From NCBI GenBank assembly GCA_949358305.1, contig OX442314.1:4591087-4655086 (forward strand): a DNA stretch of 64,000 nt, read 5' to 3'. This document shows, one piece after another, positions 1-11,818 of this stretch; within the stretch, counting starts at the first letter, position 1; every line of letters starts with the position of its first letter. Source of the stretch: Strigamia acuminata (taxonomy: Eukaryota > Arthropoda > Chilopoda > Geophilomorpha > Linotaeniidae). The translations under genes and the position numbers were made by a program. The notes under the pieces were generated by a model. The model made no database searches. It was not told the DNA's origin and worked only from the letters and a program-made list of their open reading frames with translations.

Positions 1-264
1 TTCGAAGAAAAATAAATAAATTAGTTTATTTAAAAATAAACAAATAATTTCTTATTTGAAATATTTTTTAAGCTTAGCGCTTGTGGCAGTGAGCCACTAA
101 GGGATGTTGGTTGTCATGGCAACTCCCTTCGCACATGCTTGAAGCACGTGACTTTTATAGCCGCCATTTTTATTTTTTAGCGGCTTGTGTTTGAAGTCAG
201 GAAAAGTGAAATTACTCAATTTTTCTGACTGAAACACTAGGTAAAAATTATTTTAGTAATTTAC

Positions 265-354
265 CCTCTCTTGTAACGATAATTGGACATCGTTACCGGC
301 TCCTTCCATCGGCATTTCGTCATCCGCATGGAGGTTTACCGCGTCGTCTGCCAT
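265..354 (-). CDS. E1 accessory gene, first exon (partial)
   Basis: On the minus strand an ATG at 354 opens 30 acidic codons (MADDAVNLHADDE...) that end at a donor-like GAGAGG/GTAAAT at phase 0. An upstream acceptor-like TTTCTAG lies near 394. E2 has a short acidic exon in the same position after pol, also ending at phase 0 before a GTAAGT donor, so this is read as the first exon of the same third gene. The second exon would lie left of the window. The function is unknown. Without the E2 parallel this would not be called. Confidence 0.42.
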
Positions 355-696
355 TCGTTTTCTTTTTCGCGTCGAAAAAGAAATTGTTTCGGCTAGAAAG
401 AATTAATAAATTATATTAAATATATTTATCGAATTTTTCTTTCAGAAAAATAACTTACACTTTGTAGATTCGCAAAAAACTGTCGTGTTATAACGCACTC
501 GACGCATCCACTTTGGAAACTATTGAGAAAGTGGCTAAGTTCGTTGATTGGAGAAACGAACTTGTTTCGGTGACACCGAATGACGCCACAAATTATAACG
601 CATTGTGAACGTTGTCGTTCGAGTGTGAACTACGAATGACGTCACGAGATTGCTCTCTCGGATCTTTTGGGTAAACCCAAAAGGTGAAAGTCAACA

Positions 697-3600
697 CTAT
701 GTCTTGACTCGCGGAACGCGAGATCTCAAGTTGTACTTTGACTTTCGCGAAGTACAATCCAACTTGTTTAGATTGTCATCAGCATCGTCTCCAATGTCAG
801 ATGAGTTATTTTCTTCATTGTTTGAAATTTTCTCTTTTTCTAAAAACATTTCCTTTTCTAGATTTTCATCAAGAGAAACATTTTCAAGTCGCTTGTTTAT
901 TTCATCGACTTCGTTATTTTTGAGTTTCGATTTTTTACTCGATTCCGTGTTTTCGACAGGAATTTTGGATAATTCAACATCATCCAAGGTATTAACAATA
1001 TTTTTTGTTTTTTGACCCACTTCCTCCCCTTCCAGCCAAATTTCTGGGTTGAAAACGGGAAAGTACGGCATTAATTCAGTGCCATGAACAGCTGGATAAA
1101 TTTTATTATCACTCAGCCGTCGAAGTTGAAAGGCGCCTCCTTGTAACCTTTTGACAATTACATAAGGCCCATTCCTTTTCGGTGAAATGCCTGCTGCTAT
1201 TCCTTTAGCTGCATTTGAGAGAATATGAGACTCTCGCCAGACTAAATCATTTTGTCTGAAGTTGTCGAATTTCTTATCTGATTTTTCAGCTTCGACACGG
1301 CGTCTTAAATCTAAGACGTGAGACATCATATGCTGATACGTCTCTGCAATTATTGCTTCTAATTTCTGAACATATAAATGCGGATTTTTTGGATCAATGA
1401 CCAAAATTCCTTCCGGAATTCTTGGATCCCAAGGAATTCTTAATTCTCGGAAAAAATTTAAGAAAGCAGGAGAATAATCTCTGCCTCTTGTTACAGTTGT
1501 TCTCAAACTGAATGCAAATTCGCGTAGATACTCATCCCATTGGTCGTGAATATCTAAATAAATCGAAACTAAATATTTAATATCTCGATTGGTTCTCTCC
1601 ACAGGATTGCTTTGTGGATGATAAATCGATGTCGGTGTTCGCGACATGTCGAATTTTTTGCAAAATTCTTTATAGACCTGTGATCGAAATTGTGGTCCAT
1701 TATCACTTATAATTTGTCTTGGAAATCCAAAAGTTATCGATAAGTGATAAATTGTGTTGGCAACCTTTATTGCCGTTGGATTACACATTGGAAATAATTC
1801 TGGCCAATGTGTAGCGACATCTACGATGACGCAAATGTGGGTATTGTTTTTTCTGGTTCTGGGTTTTGGGCCAGACAAATCCACACTGAGGCAGTCAAAT
1901 GGTCCAAATGGTCCAATTTGAGCGCCTTCAATTTCGGTCTTCGATCTCGGCTTACATGCCTGACATCCTTGACAATGCTGAATAAAACGTGTAATATCAC
2001 GTTTCATACCTTTCCAGGTATAAACTCTTCGAGTTCTGTACATTGTCCTCGCAATGCCTGGGTGGCCGGACAGTGGATGTCCGTGCATCAATCATATGAT
2101 TTTATAAATCAATTTTCTTGGCACGACAACTTTAAGTGCTCTACCATCCTCTCCTAATTCATCTGTGGAGGTAGGATGATAATGGAGTAACATATCTTCT
2201 TCAATGAGATAAGTACTCGCGTGTCTTTCAAAATTTCTTCTTTGAAGACGAGTTACTATGTAACTTGGATATTGCTTGTTTAACAAGTAATTGCGAATAT
2301 GTTGGCAAAATTTGTCTGCTTTTTGCGCTGCAATAATGTCATCTCTCGTTGGAGGATCACATTCTAATTGCTTAGCAATTTTAGCTGCAAATGCTTTAAT
2401 TAAAACATTTGTTGTTGGCAGCTCGAATTTTTTAGCCATCATAGCTCTTAATTCGACGTCAGGGGTTCCTGACGGATCATGCATATTAATACAAAAATTA
2501 ATTAATGCTTGATCGTCTTCATTAACTATTATTGATTTGGGTAATTCGTTCAATTTTCCCATTTGCCAACTTCGGCAAGGAGATGGACAATATGATAATA
2601 AATCATCATTATCGCCATCGTCTTCTGGTTCATCAGGCGCGCTGACAGGTGCACGTGACAATGCGTCTGCTATTACATTCAGCGGACCTTTGACGTATTG
2701 TATTTCGAACGAATACGCCATCAGCTCCATTTGCCAACGAGCTAATCTGCCCGACGGGTCAGATAACGACATCAACCACTTAAGTGCTTGGTGATCCGTT
2801 TGTACAGTGAATGTAGTGTACTCTAAATATGGGCGAAATTTGCGCAATCCCCATACTACTGCGAGACATTCTAATTCTGTCACAGTATAATTCTTTTCAG
2901 CGGGTTGCAAGCTTCTGCTTGCATACACGCATGGCATTTCGACTTCTTGGCCATCCACAATTTTCTTTTGTGTAAGGGCTGCACCCAACCCTTGTCTACT
3001 GGCGTCAGTATGAACAATAAATGGCATGTACAAGTCAGGCATCTTCATTGTTTCAGCATTCGTAAGCAAGTCTTTTATTGCGTCGAATGCTGCTTGATGA
3101 TGCAGTTCCCAATCGAACTCCGCATCTTTCTTCAAGAGTGGCCTTAGTGGTTCTGCCACTGTGGCCAAATTCTTGATTAGGCGGTGAAAGAAATTCACCA
3201 TGCCTAGAAATCTTTGTAATTCCTTAAGATTGGTAGGAGCCGGAAATTGCGTAATTGCAGCGACTTTTTTAGGGTCTACTGCAAGTCCTTCTACTCCTAC
3301 TTTGTAGCCTAGAAAAATTAATTCCTTTCTACAGAGATGCGTCTTGCCAGGATGCGCATGTAAATTAGCTTCTGCCAATTTTTTAAACACTATATCTAAA
3401 TGTTTAATGTGTTCTTCGAACGATTTGGATACAACAATTATGTCATCCAAATATGCCCATGCAAATTTTCTGTAAACGTCACCCAAAACTTTTTCCATCA
3501 ATTCTTGGAAGGTAGTTGGTGCGTTTACTAATCCGAAAGGCATGACTAAAAACATTAGTCTTCCCATTGGGCTCCTGAAGGCAGTCTTCTCTCTGTCTTC

Positions 3601-4303
3601 AGGTCGCAATTCTATCTGCCAATATCCCTTGGTCAGATCTATAGTACTGACCCACTCGAATTCTCCGATTTCTCGCAGAATTTCCTCAATTGTTGGCATT
3701 TGAGGTGGGTTGTACTTAGTATGTGTATTGATGGGGCGAAAATCAATGCACAAGCGTGGGTCGTTTCCTGGTCGCATGACTAGGACTGGCCGCATTCCGT
3801 AATCGCCTTCAGCTTTGACGACTACGCCTTTGTCAATCATGTCTTGACAAAGTTGTCTGATTATTTCCCTTTTTTGAGGGTTTATGCTCTTAAAGGGGAC
3901 ACGGATGGGTTTCTCCGTGTCAAGCTCAATTTTGTGCTTAACCAGGTGTGTTTTACCTGGATCTTTAGAAATAATCCTTTTATGTTTGGATAACATCTTT
4001 TCTAATAATTTGGATTGCTCCAAATTTAAGTTAGCTTCTTCGACTAACTTTTGGATGAAATTCTCTTCATCAATTTTGCTTTGAGTTACACTTGCAGCGT
4101 AAGCTTTTGCAAAAGTCACAAATGAGGAATCGGGTTCCTCTGTTTTCTCCAAATAACGTTCCAGCAGCGCTTGTGGAATGTAGGGTAAATCTGCATCCAC
4201 AGGTTGCGTAAAATTCCAAGACATCGTCTGTGGATTAGGTTGGATTTTTAATTAATTCATAAAATCGCAACCCAATAGTACCATTGGATACTTATTTGGT
4301 ATT
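697..4303 (-). pseudogene. pol: E1 pol, 3' part: end of protease, reverse transcriptase, RNase H, integrase
   Basis: One reading frame runs from the E5 junction to 697 with two interruptions: TAA at 4252-4254, just after the protease GCDFM segment, and TGA at 2092-2094, between RNase H and integrase. Reverse transcriptase shows WAYLDDIIVVS; RNase H shows TDASRQGLGAAL and TDHQALKWL. Integrase has the zinc-binding H..H and CQGCQAC cluster and the catalytic D, D, E in SVDLSGP, SDNGPQF and NPVERTNRD. A charged tail follows. Similarity to E2 pol is continuous, so the stops are lesions and not domain ends. The E5 insertion separates this part from its start by 9.4 kb. Confidence 0.92.
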
Positions 4304-6216
4304 GTGACGGTGACGACCACAACTCCCATTTAACAATGGTACCGGGAAGAGATCGCAATAAATAAACAGTGAATACAATACGAGATAAATACAAGACAGT
4401 TTATTGTTGGCAAACAATATGGATGAGCTAAATTATACATAGGACTAATGCCGACATTTGGCAAGTTAAATCAGCTATTAAACTATACAAAGAATTGGCC
4501 AACTGGCCCTAGAATAATATCACTACGGGTCTGGAATATGGGAGCGGTTTCCCCATCGCTCGACCTGATTATAGATGTCATCTTAAGCCGGATGGCTGTG
4601 TCCTGGAGTCCGATACGGCTTCGCTGGTTTCCTTGGTTCGCTGTGTAAACTATCGCACGTCGATAAATCGAATGATCTGAGCATTGCGGTTGACTTTGTC
4701 TGCACCGCCACAACTTTGGGAGGATATTGGTGTAAGTAAATGTATTCATTTACTTATCAATATTCCACTTATGAATTATATTTAATTCATATCGTTGTGA
4801 ATTCTTATTTAGATATTTCGGGAATAAGTTGTCGTCAACTTATCGGTTATATTGAGTTCAATATGAGATTAAGTCTTCTGACTTGATTTTGGTCCAACTG
4901 GTTGTCGAGTTTAAGTTTTTCTGTTATAAATAAAATGAAGATTAAGCTTCCCGTCGCAACACACAATTGCCATCGATTAGAATATACGCCTTGCCATGCA
5001 GAACGGTATCAAGCGTCCCCGGCGTCGCAGCACGGTCGTCCATCGAGTGGTTGACGGTACCACGTACACAGGGGTCGATAGCTCGCGGCTCCGCACAGCA
5101 GTTTTATCTCTCGCGGTACTAATAATAGACCGACTGCTTTGGCATCGAATACCATGAGAATCAGCTTGCCAAACACTTGGTGCTACTCGTGGTTACTGTA
5201 AAACAGACTGCTTTGGCACCATCAGGTGAAGGAACCGATTCTCAACAATACCGATGCTACTCGTGGTAACGGAATACGTTCATACCGAAAAAGACAACTT
5301 GGTCCTGTCCGGAGGATACTGAATTGCACAACGGCGGGTTCTCCTTCGGCGTCGCAACCGTAGACTGTAACATTTATGCAACATAATAATCCCAGCACTT
5401 CGACTTCAATTGCCGGCGGTGGCATGATTCTGTAGAATCATGCAACGGTTCTTTGCGAATAAATCAACAAAGAACCAAAAGGTTTTTTACGTGAACAACG
5501 AATCATATTTCTTAAGTAACAATACCAAACAGAAAATAATCAAACAGAGCTGCGGAATGGCCGATTGTTTGGGTTTATATAACCTGACTGGATTTAAGGA
5601 TTAATCCAGTCATCCAATTGGAACATGGGTTCCACGAATCCCTCCAATCCCGTATCACCGGAAGTGGATACGGAGGAGCATTTATGCAAATTATGCTAAT
5701 CCTTGTTACAACCGGAACTGGATACCCAGGACCGGAAATGGGTTCCACCAATCAGATTGATCGGTTGACCGATTGATCGCTAAACATTCTGTCCCGCAGA
5801 AATGGAAGTTACATTGTATTTAACAATGTCAGATACTTAATATATATTTATATTAATATTTAACACAATTTATTCACTTGATTAAATATACGTTTATATT
5901 TAATCATGAGGTTTTCAAGTTCGTATTCGAATTTATCGCTAATTGCGATCGCGCCATCTAGTGGCAATATGGAGCATTGACAAATGCGGGTTTTAGCAGA
6001 CGAATCTTCGTAATTATGCCGTGATACTTTAGTATCATGTGGAAATTAGTGTTTATTCTTAATAAACGAACATCTTTGTATTTGAAACATCATAAATGAC
6101 TTTATTCTAGACATTTATCAGTTTTACACAGAATATTGTAAAAAATACCATCATATTGGCGCAACAGCGCTTTCTTGATAGAAAATAGGCATTTATAGCC
6201 ATTGTAAACCGTCATA
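4304..6216 (-). repeat. E5 3' LTR, 1913 bp
   Basis: It is a direct repeat of 11819-13731. The ends form a short inverted repeat, TGACGG and CCGTCA. The flank on the left is the target duplication GTATT. Small open frames inside are not conserved coding sequence. Confidence 0.92.
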
Positions 6217-6228
6217 CATCCCCCTTAA
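6217..6228 (-). other. E5 polypurine tract
   Basis: On the minus strand TTAAGGGGGATG abuts the 3' LTR, as expected for the plus-strand primer of reverse transcription. It fixes the element's orientation together with the primer site at 11798. Confidence 0.75.
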
Positions 6229-6811
6229 TAACACAACTATATAATATTTTATAGAGTTTTCGTTATTCTCCTAATTAGCATAAATGCTATTTTCGGACTT
6301 GATGTATCTTGGAGATACCGTGACTTCCAATTTCGAATTTGAGTTTACATAAACTAACTTGAATTATCTAAGTTCTGATTTTCTGCCGAAATAATCTTTT
6401 CTAATAGCCTAAATTCAAGTCCAGAATTTATTTCCAAGTCTTCTTTTTGAAGAAACTTTCGTCATACATAAAATCATCATTTGTGTTATCACAAAATATT
6501 TATTTCATATGCCTAGTCAGATGTATCGCTATAAATATACAATAAATAGCTTTTAGATGATAAGAGTTGACAATTTAAGAATCAAAATGTCCCCCTTAAT
6601 TGTCATGACCGGAGTCACTTGGTATTCTTTGTACAATTGACTAATTTTAATTTAAACTAGTTGTCTTTTAATACTGTAATATTACTTTTCGAGAATTGTT
6701 AATTTTAACTTTATATTTTGTCCCCCTTTTCTTTAGAAGAGAGGTCATGATTTTTAGAAGAGGATTTTCTGTTTACACTATAATCGGGGAATCTTTGTGT
6801 ATCATATCATG

Positions 6812-8293
6812 TTAATCAACATGATTCTTTGCTAAATATTGAGCTCGCATATTTGCGAATTTCCGAGATCTCTCAGCCTGCTGTACTGATTTCTTTCGAC
6901 GTTTTTCCTTTGGGCAGTTACATACAGTGTACTGACTTGGCAGTGTAAATGACCGTGACGACCCAACTTTTTGTTTTAGGTCATCTCTGGAAAACCATAC
7001 ATGAATGGGACCCTCATTGGAAAACCATATGTGGAAAGGACCCATATTTGGAATTGTGAAATCCCGCAACAAACGAGGGGATCTATATTTGACTCTAAGT
7101 CGTGGAACTGATGATTGGAAACCTGGGTTTTCAGTCAGTTTTTGAACATGTTGGTTTGTACTTGAAGTTTCTTCATCACCAGCTGGACTTGGTGACCGAA
7201 AACGCTTTTTTGAAGTTCTTAATTCCTCTCGTTGAGATGAATTATTCTGGATATTGCAGGGTTGCTTTCCAGACGCAAATTGTTGTATCTCCGTCAGATT
7301 GACGACTGGGACGGGTTTTAGTCGTTGGTTACGGTATTGATTTCGAAATACGAATTGTTGCGCTTCGTTTATATTTTTAAATTCAGCTGAATTTAACTGG
7401 TATTGTTTACAATACTGTTCGAATTGATACCGGATCTCCCGTGGGTTAGTCAAAAAACTTTCTTTTTTAGGTTTAAAATCATTCTCATTATCGTGTTGGT
7501 AATACTTTTTCAAGGGAAAAGTTTGCTTGACCTTTTTTCGATTTGAAATGGGCGTTAGGTAGAATTGTCTTGGCTGGGGACTCTTCTTGGTAGACAAATC
7601 ATACGTCCGCAAACATGAGTTTGTGATCGGCGATCGGGCACGTTGTTGTACGTTATTTGACTGCAAATGTTTGTTTGGAGTCCGAATATCTTTCCTTTGC
7701 GTTGATATTGGTGGCCCAAAACTTTTGTTTACGGTTCCCAATTCTTTTGATAGCGGTAGGTTAATCGACAGATTAAGGCTAGCCACATATCGTTGTGCTT
7801 CAGCTGGATTAGCATATCGAACTGAAATTAGCTGATCTCGATTGTAAACGAGTTTTAATTTGTTCTGAACAACCGACTGGTTAGTTAACGAACTCTCTGG
7901 ACGAGAATTATTAGGTTTATAATTCTCTTCCCCCTTATCTACCGAATTAGGTGGTTTAAACTTTTCTAACTTAGATCCCCTACTGGATGTTTGAAACATA
8001 GTATGAGAATCTTGATTCACTAAGTTTCGGCTGTATGTTTGTGGATTCCGTACTGGATCTTGATGTGAAGATTGAGATTGGGTACGATCTCGCCAGTTCC
8101 TAGCTTTTACATAGTCTGAAGCTTCGATTATATTTTTAAACTTGGTTTTATCCAGTCCATGACGATTACAATACAGAGTAAAATGATCGGGAATCTTTTC
8201 TGTTTGATCGCCAAGTGGTACAGAACTTAAATTTAAGTTTGTCTGCTTATTATTTCCTTTTGGATCGATCATATTCAATGGTTTTTGAGCCAT
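6812..8293 (-). CDS. E5 orphan ORF, 494 aa, unknown function
   Basis: I do not recognise this protein. The ATG at 8293 is chosen (MAQKPLNM...); an acceptor-like TCGTCAG lies 12 bases upstream. The protein is rich in Asn, Gln, Arg and Ser. A motif of the form YC..hgL....FKNI.EA..yV..rN.R occurs twice, near residues 40-70 and 290-325, and a weaker cousin (..ANPAEAQRYVASLN) lies near 160. Near residue 420 an 11-residue unit is doubled (GPFHIWFSNE, GPIHVWFSRD). The tail is basic with CNCPKEKRRKK. No signal peptide, membrane segment, zinc knuckle, DSG or YxDD motif is visible. It is the only long frame in E5. A Gag-like packaging protein too diverged to recognise is possible. Confidence 0.72.
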   Translation of the reverse strand: MAQKPLNMIDPKGNNKQTNLNLSSVPLGDQTEKIPDHFTLYCNRHGLDKTKFKNIIEASDYVKARNWRDRTQSQSSHQDPVRNPQTYSRNLVNQDSHTMFQTSSRGSKLEKFKPPNSVDKGEENYKPNNSRPESSLTNQSVVQNKLKLVYNRDQLISVRYANPAEAQRYVASLNLSINLPLSKELGTVNKSFGPPISTQRKDIRTPNKHLQSNNVQQRARSPITNSCLRTYDLSTKKSPQPRQFYLTPISNRKKVKQTFPLKKYYQHDNENDFKPKKESFLTNPREIRYQFEQYCKQYQLNSAEFKNINEAQQFVFRNQYRNQRLKPVPVVNLTEIQQFASGKQPCNIQNNSSQREELRTSKKRFRSPSPAGDEETSSTNQHVQKLTENPGFQSSVPRLRVKYRSPRLLRDFTIPNMGPFHIWFSNEGPIHVWFSRDDLKQKVGSSRSFTLPSQYTVCNCPKEKRRKKSVQQAERSRKFANMRAQYLAKNHVD

Positions 8294-8305
8294 AAAAAAA
8301 TTCAA

Positions 8306-11300
8306 AATCTGACGATTTTAATTCTTTAATTTATAAAGAAGACGAATATAATACACTTTTCAACAAGAAACACTTCTAAACTTTACTTTTGACAAAATAA
8401 AATTAAACTTCGCGTTTGTTTGACACGTGTTAGCTTTTGCAGGTTACACGGCACACAAAATTCGAATCGTGACTGAAATCGGGACGGCGTGGTCAAGATG
8501 ACTCTGGAACACGTCTTCTGGTCTGGTCTGGATGCGAATGATCAGTATCTGATCTGGTCCTCCTTTAATAGCAGGGGGCTGGGGATCCCTAGATCTCCCA
8601 ACTTCTGATTGGCGGATGTTAGTGTCGGCCAATGGTATAAAGGACGTTACATCTATTTAGTAGTTCTCTACTAAGTCCGTTCCCTTCGAGATTCAATTTT
8701 ACCGATAAAATAAAATTCCTTCGGGAAGACATTCGTAAAATATTGTATTTTTCAAATGAAAATAAAATAAACTTACTTCAATCTTCTTGAACTTTGGGAT
8801 TTTTACCAATCCAAATAATTAAATAACTTTTCTTCAAAAAATATTTTTCTTTTAATTATTCCGTTAGTGTGTGATATCGTTACAACCACAACTTTAATAA
8901 AGTTTTCTCAAACTCTCAATTTTTCTTATTCTTATTCAATTATCGTTCAAATAATCATTCCTTTGTAATTGAAATCTATTTTCGATTCCCAACATTGTGT
9001 ATTCATTTCCAATAGGAAGAATAATTTGACCAAGTCTTTACTTTTTCGGGTTTAAATTCCATTTTTCGAGTGTGAAAAAATAAATTTTCACCATCCATCT
9101 CCCCCTTTTTTAACAAATTTTTTTAACAAATAAAAATTCGTTAAAATTCTTTAAATTTGTTTTGCGAGAAAAATTATCTAATTCTCTAATCTTCCAAAAG
9201 AAAATATTCGAAATTTTACTTTAAACGATAAAGTTATTGGTACAAATGTGTACTTGTTTTTCGGGAGAAAACTATTCGACAATCCTTTAGACTTTTGGGT
9301 AAAAATTATTCATCAAATCTTTCTTTTTTGATGACAATTGCTTTGATTTTTCGAAAGAAAATATCTAGCTAAATTCCACTTTTCCTGAGCGGACAATTGT
9401 TTTCACAATTAGTTATTCCTTTGCGATATTTACGAAGGACGTGTCTTTGATTATTCGTTTTAATAATTTTCGTCCCCCTTATCTCTAATAACGAGATGTT
9501 TTTGCAGAGATCTTTTATCTTTTGAATGAAAGAATATTTAAATCTCAATTGTCGTAAATACCTTCATCTGCTGCAGCATTTCCTCAATTTGAACTTTTCA
9601 AATGAAAAGACAAATCTGGAGAACTTTCACTGTCAAACTTCTATTCCTATCGCGCCAAAATTCGTAATTCACTGGTTTGGAATTCCGTATAACACGTGAC
9701 ACAATAACAGTATCGATGTCACAATTAAGCAGTTTACTACTCGGTCCGCGCGAGGACATGTAAATTACTTTTTTCCGATAAAAATAATTTTTCTTTGAAA
9801 AATATTTGAAATTGATTTTTCACAACTACTTTTGAATGAAATAAAATGAAGTTATTCCAACTTTTCGTTAATTGCTCACACATAACATTCCCTTTACTGT
9901 GGGATTTGCATCGAAATTCCATTTTTAAAGAACCTTTCTTTTACTTATCGCAAATAAAACATATTCAATCGTTTTTCTGATTAAACTTTAACACGTAAAT
10001 TACGAACGAAATATATGATGACATTCCATTAACCTTTAGGAAAATTGACTAAATTCTTAATTTTTAGAGAAAAATAATGTATCTAGAATCTTTCCTTTTC
10101 CGAATAAAATCTATGTTCAAAATAGAAGATAAATCTTGTGCAATTCTTAGTTTTTTCGAATGGAAAAATACAACTTTTCATCAGCGGTGATTTATTTGAT
10201 TTTTCCGAAAGAAAAATAATTACTTTGAAACTTATTTTCTTCGTTTAAATCAGCTATCTGATTTTAAAGCTTCAATCCAATCAAAAAATATTCGCTCCGT
10301 AAATATTTCATGTGGCAAAGTTCATAGCCACAAATGGATTTGTTATTCCGGTTTTAAGAAATCATGTGGGAAAATGTCCGATTAGATTACTAAAAATATT
10401 CGTTGTTTTTCAAACAGCTAAATTTCATTTAGAAATTCTCAAAATTTGGGAGACCCAAATATCGTTGGAAACTTAAAACACTGTTAAATTTCCGAAAGGA
10501 AAGATTGAATGAAATCCTTTTACTTTTCCGAGGGAAAGCGTTTATCGTGATTCGTAACTTTCAATGTAAAAAATACTATTCTACGTGGTCGGCAACTTCA
10601 TTCGCCGCCATTTTATATTTTCTTAATTTCCATTGTCCCGAAGGAAAAAATGTACTTTTTGTGAAAATAGTTAATTCCTTCAAATAAAGGTAATATTCAT
10701 TTCGATTTGCAAATCTTTTCTGCGAAATGGAGTGTGTTGTTTTTCTCCAACAACTAAATTATCTTTGGTACCGATGGCAGTGGAAAAATTAGTTCGCGAC
10801 ACTTAAATAAATCTCTACGAACCTTCTGTAACATTTCTCCGCTGTCTTTTATCTGTTGTCCGCCATAATTTCCAAGCATTCGTTCGCACCTTGCGTTGAA
10901 GGTTTGAGTAGCTTCCCTGCTGCGTTTGATACGGAGATCGACGCGTATTGCTATGGCGCGTGGTCGCTGGCTATCGGTGTCGACGTACAGTTACAAGAAA
11001 CTTAATTTCTTGTAAATATTTCCAAATAGTTGCGGTGTTTTCTTCGTTTTAACTTTTCAGGTGGAAAGATAAATTCGTAAGAAGTCCGCCTTCTAAACTT
11101 GTATGTTTTTAGCTTTTCGAAATAAAACAAACTTCGAAAAAAATATCTGTATTCTTATTTCACTCGAAACTTTTTTTGATTTCTTATTTAAAATACTTCG
11201 TATTCCTTAAATTGTCGAACGAAAATAGTAAAGAGAGTTCACTAAACGTTTCCATTTCGTCAGTTTAACTTTTCACATGAAAATATAAACTGAAAATCTA

Positions 11301-11562
11301 TTTGTCTGTTTTAACTAAAATTTTTTAGTTAATATCGGATTCAAGATTCGCTTTTGCAATTCGATCGAATTAATTTGCAACCTATTTCAGTGATCGTGTG
11401 ATAGGTCTATAACTTCCGAAATTCCTAGTTAAAGGACTGTTTTGGTGTTTCTCAAGAAAATAAACATGGTTTGAAACTTGTCTGTTTTTTAACTAAATCT
11501 TTTAGTTAAATATTTATCTCAAAATTCACTTTTACAATTCTATCGAATTTAATTGCAACCTA
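8306..11562 (-). other. E5 non-coding leader with recurrent hairpin motif
   Basis: No credible coding frame was found in about 3.2 kb. A short dyad of the form YTTTTC-N(2-5)-GAAAA recurs at least 20 times at irregular intervals of roughly 40-150 bases, for example near 9066, 9256, 9345, 9594, 10150, 10198, 10520, 11050 and 11270. The surrounding sequence is AT-rich and looks like a highly degenerate tandem array. In element orientation this lies between the primer site and the ORF, where packaging signals are expected. Confidence 0.5.
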
Positions 11563-11580
11563 ATCTCGGTGGGACCTCCA
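11563..11580 (-). other. Second copy of the E5 primer-binding site
   Basis: The 18 nt identical to the functional site at 11798-11815 recur here within a duplicated leader unit of about 235 bp. A third, degenerate unit lies near 11310-11410. This copy is not LTR-adjacent and should not prime. Confidence 0.7.
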
Positions 11581-11797
11581 CGTGTGAGATTAGGTGGTAG
11601 TCTTTGAAATCCCTAAAATCTTCAAACGAAAATAATGAAGGAAAATCTACTACGTATTTCTATTTCATCAGTTTAACTTCTTCACATGGAAATATAAACT
11701 GAAAATTTAATCTGTCTATTTTTAACTTAAATCTTTTAGTTAAATATTTATCTCCAATATTCACTGTTGCAATTCAATCGAATTTAATTGCAACCTA

Positions 11798-11815
11798 ATC
11801 TCGGTGGGACCTCCA
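11798..11815 (-). other. E5 primer-binding site, tRNA-Gln
   Basis: On the minus strand TGGAGGTCCCACCGAGAT begins 3 bases inside the 5' LTR boundary. It is complementary to the 3' end of a tRNA-Gln(UUG) of the common metazoan type, including CCA, over all 18 positions as recalled. Confidence 0.82.
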
Positions 11816-11818
11816 CGT

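Noticed and set aside
1-264. E1 3' LTR at the left edge
   Set aside because: No sequence here matches the 5' LTR at 17514-18480; it is more likely the intron of the accessory gene.
4448-5425. Small ORFs repeated in both E5 LTRs (4448-4749, 5222-5425 and their copies near 12-13 kb)
   Set aside because: They are conserved only because the LTRs are identical; no protein signature is seen.
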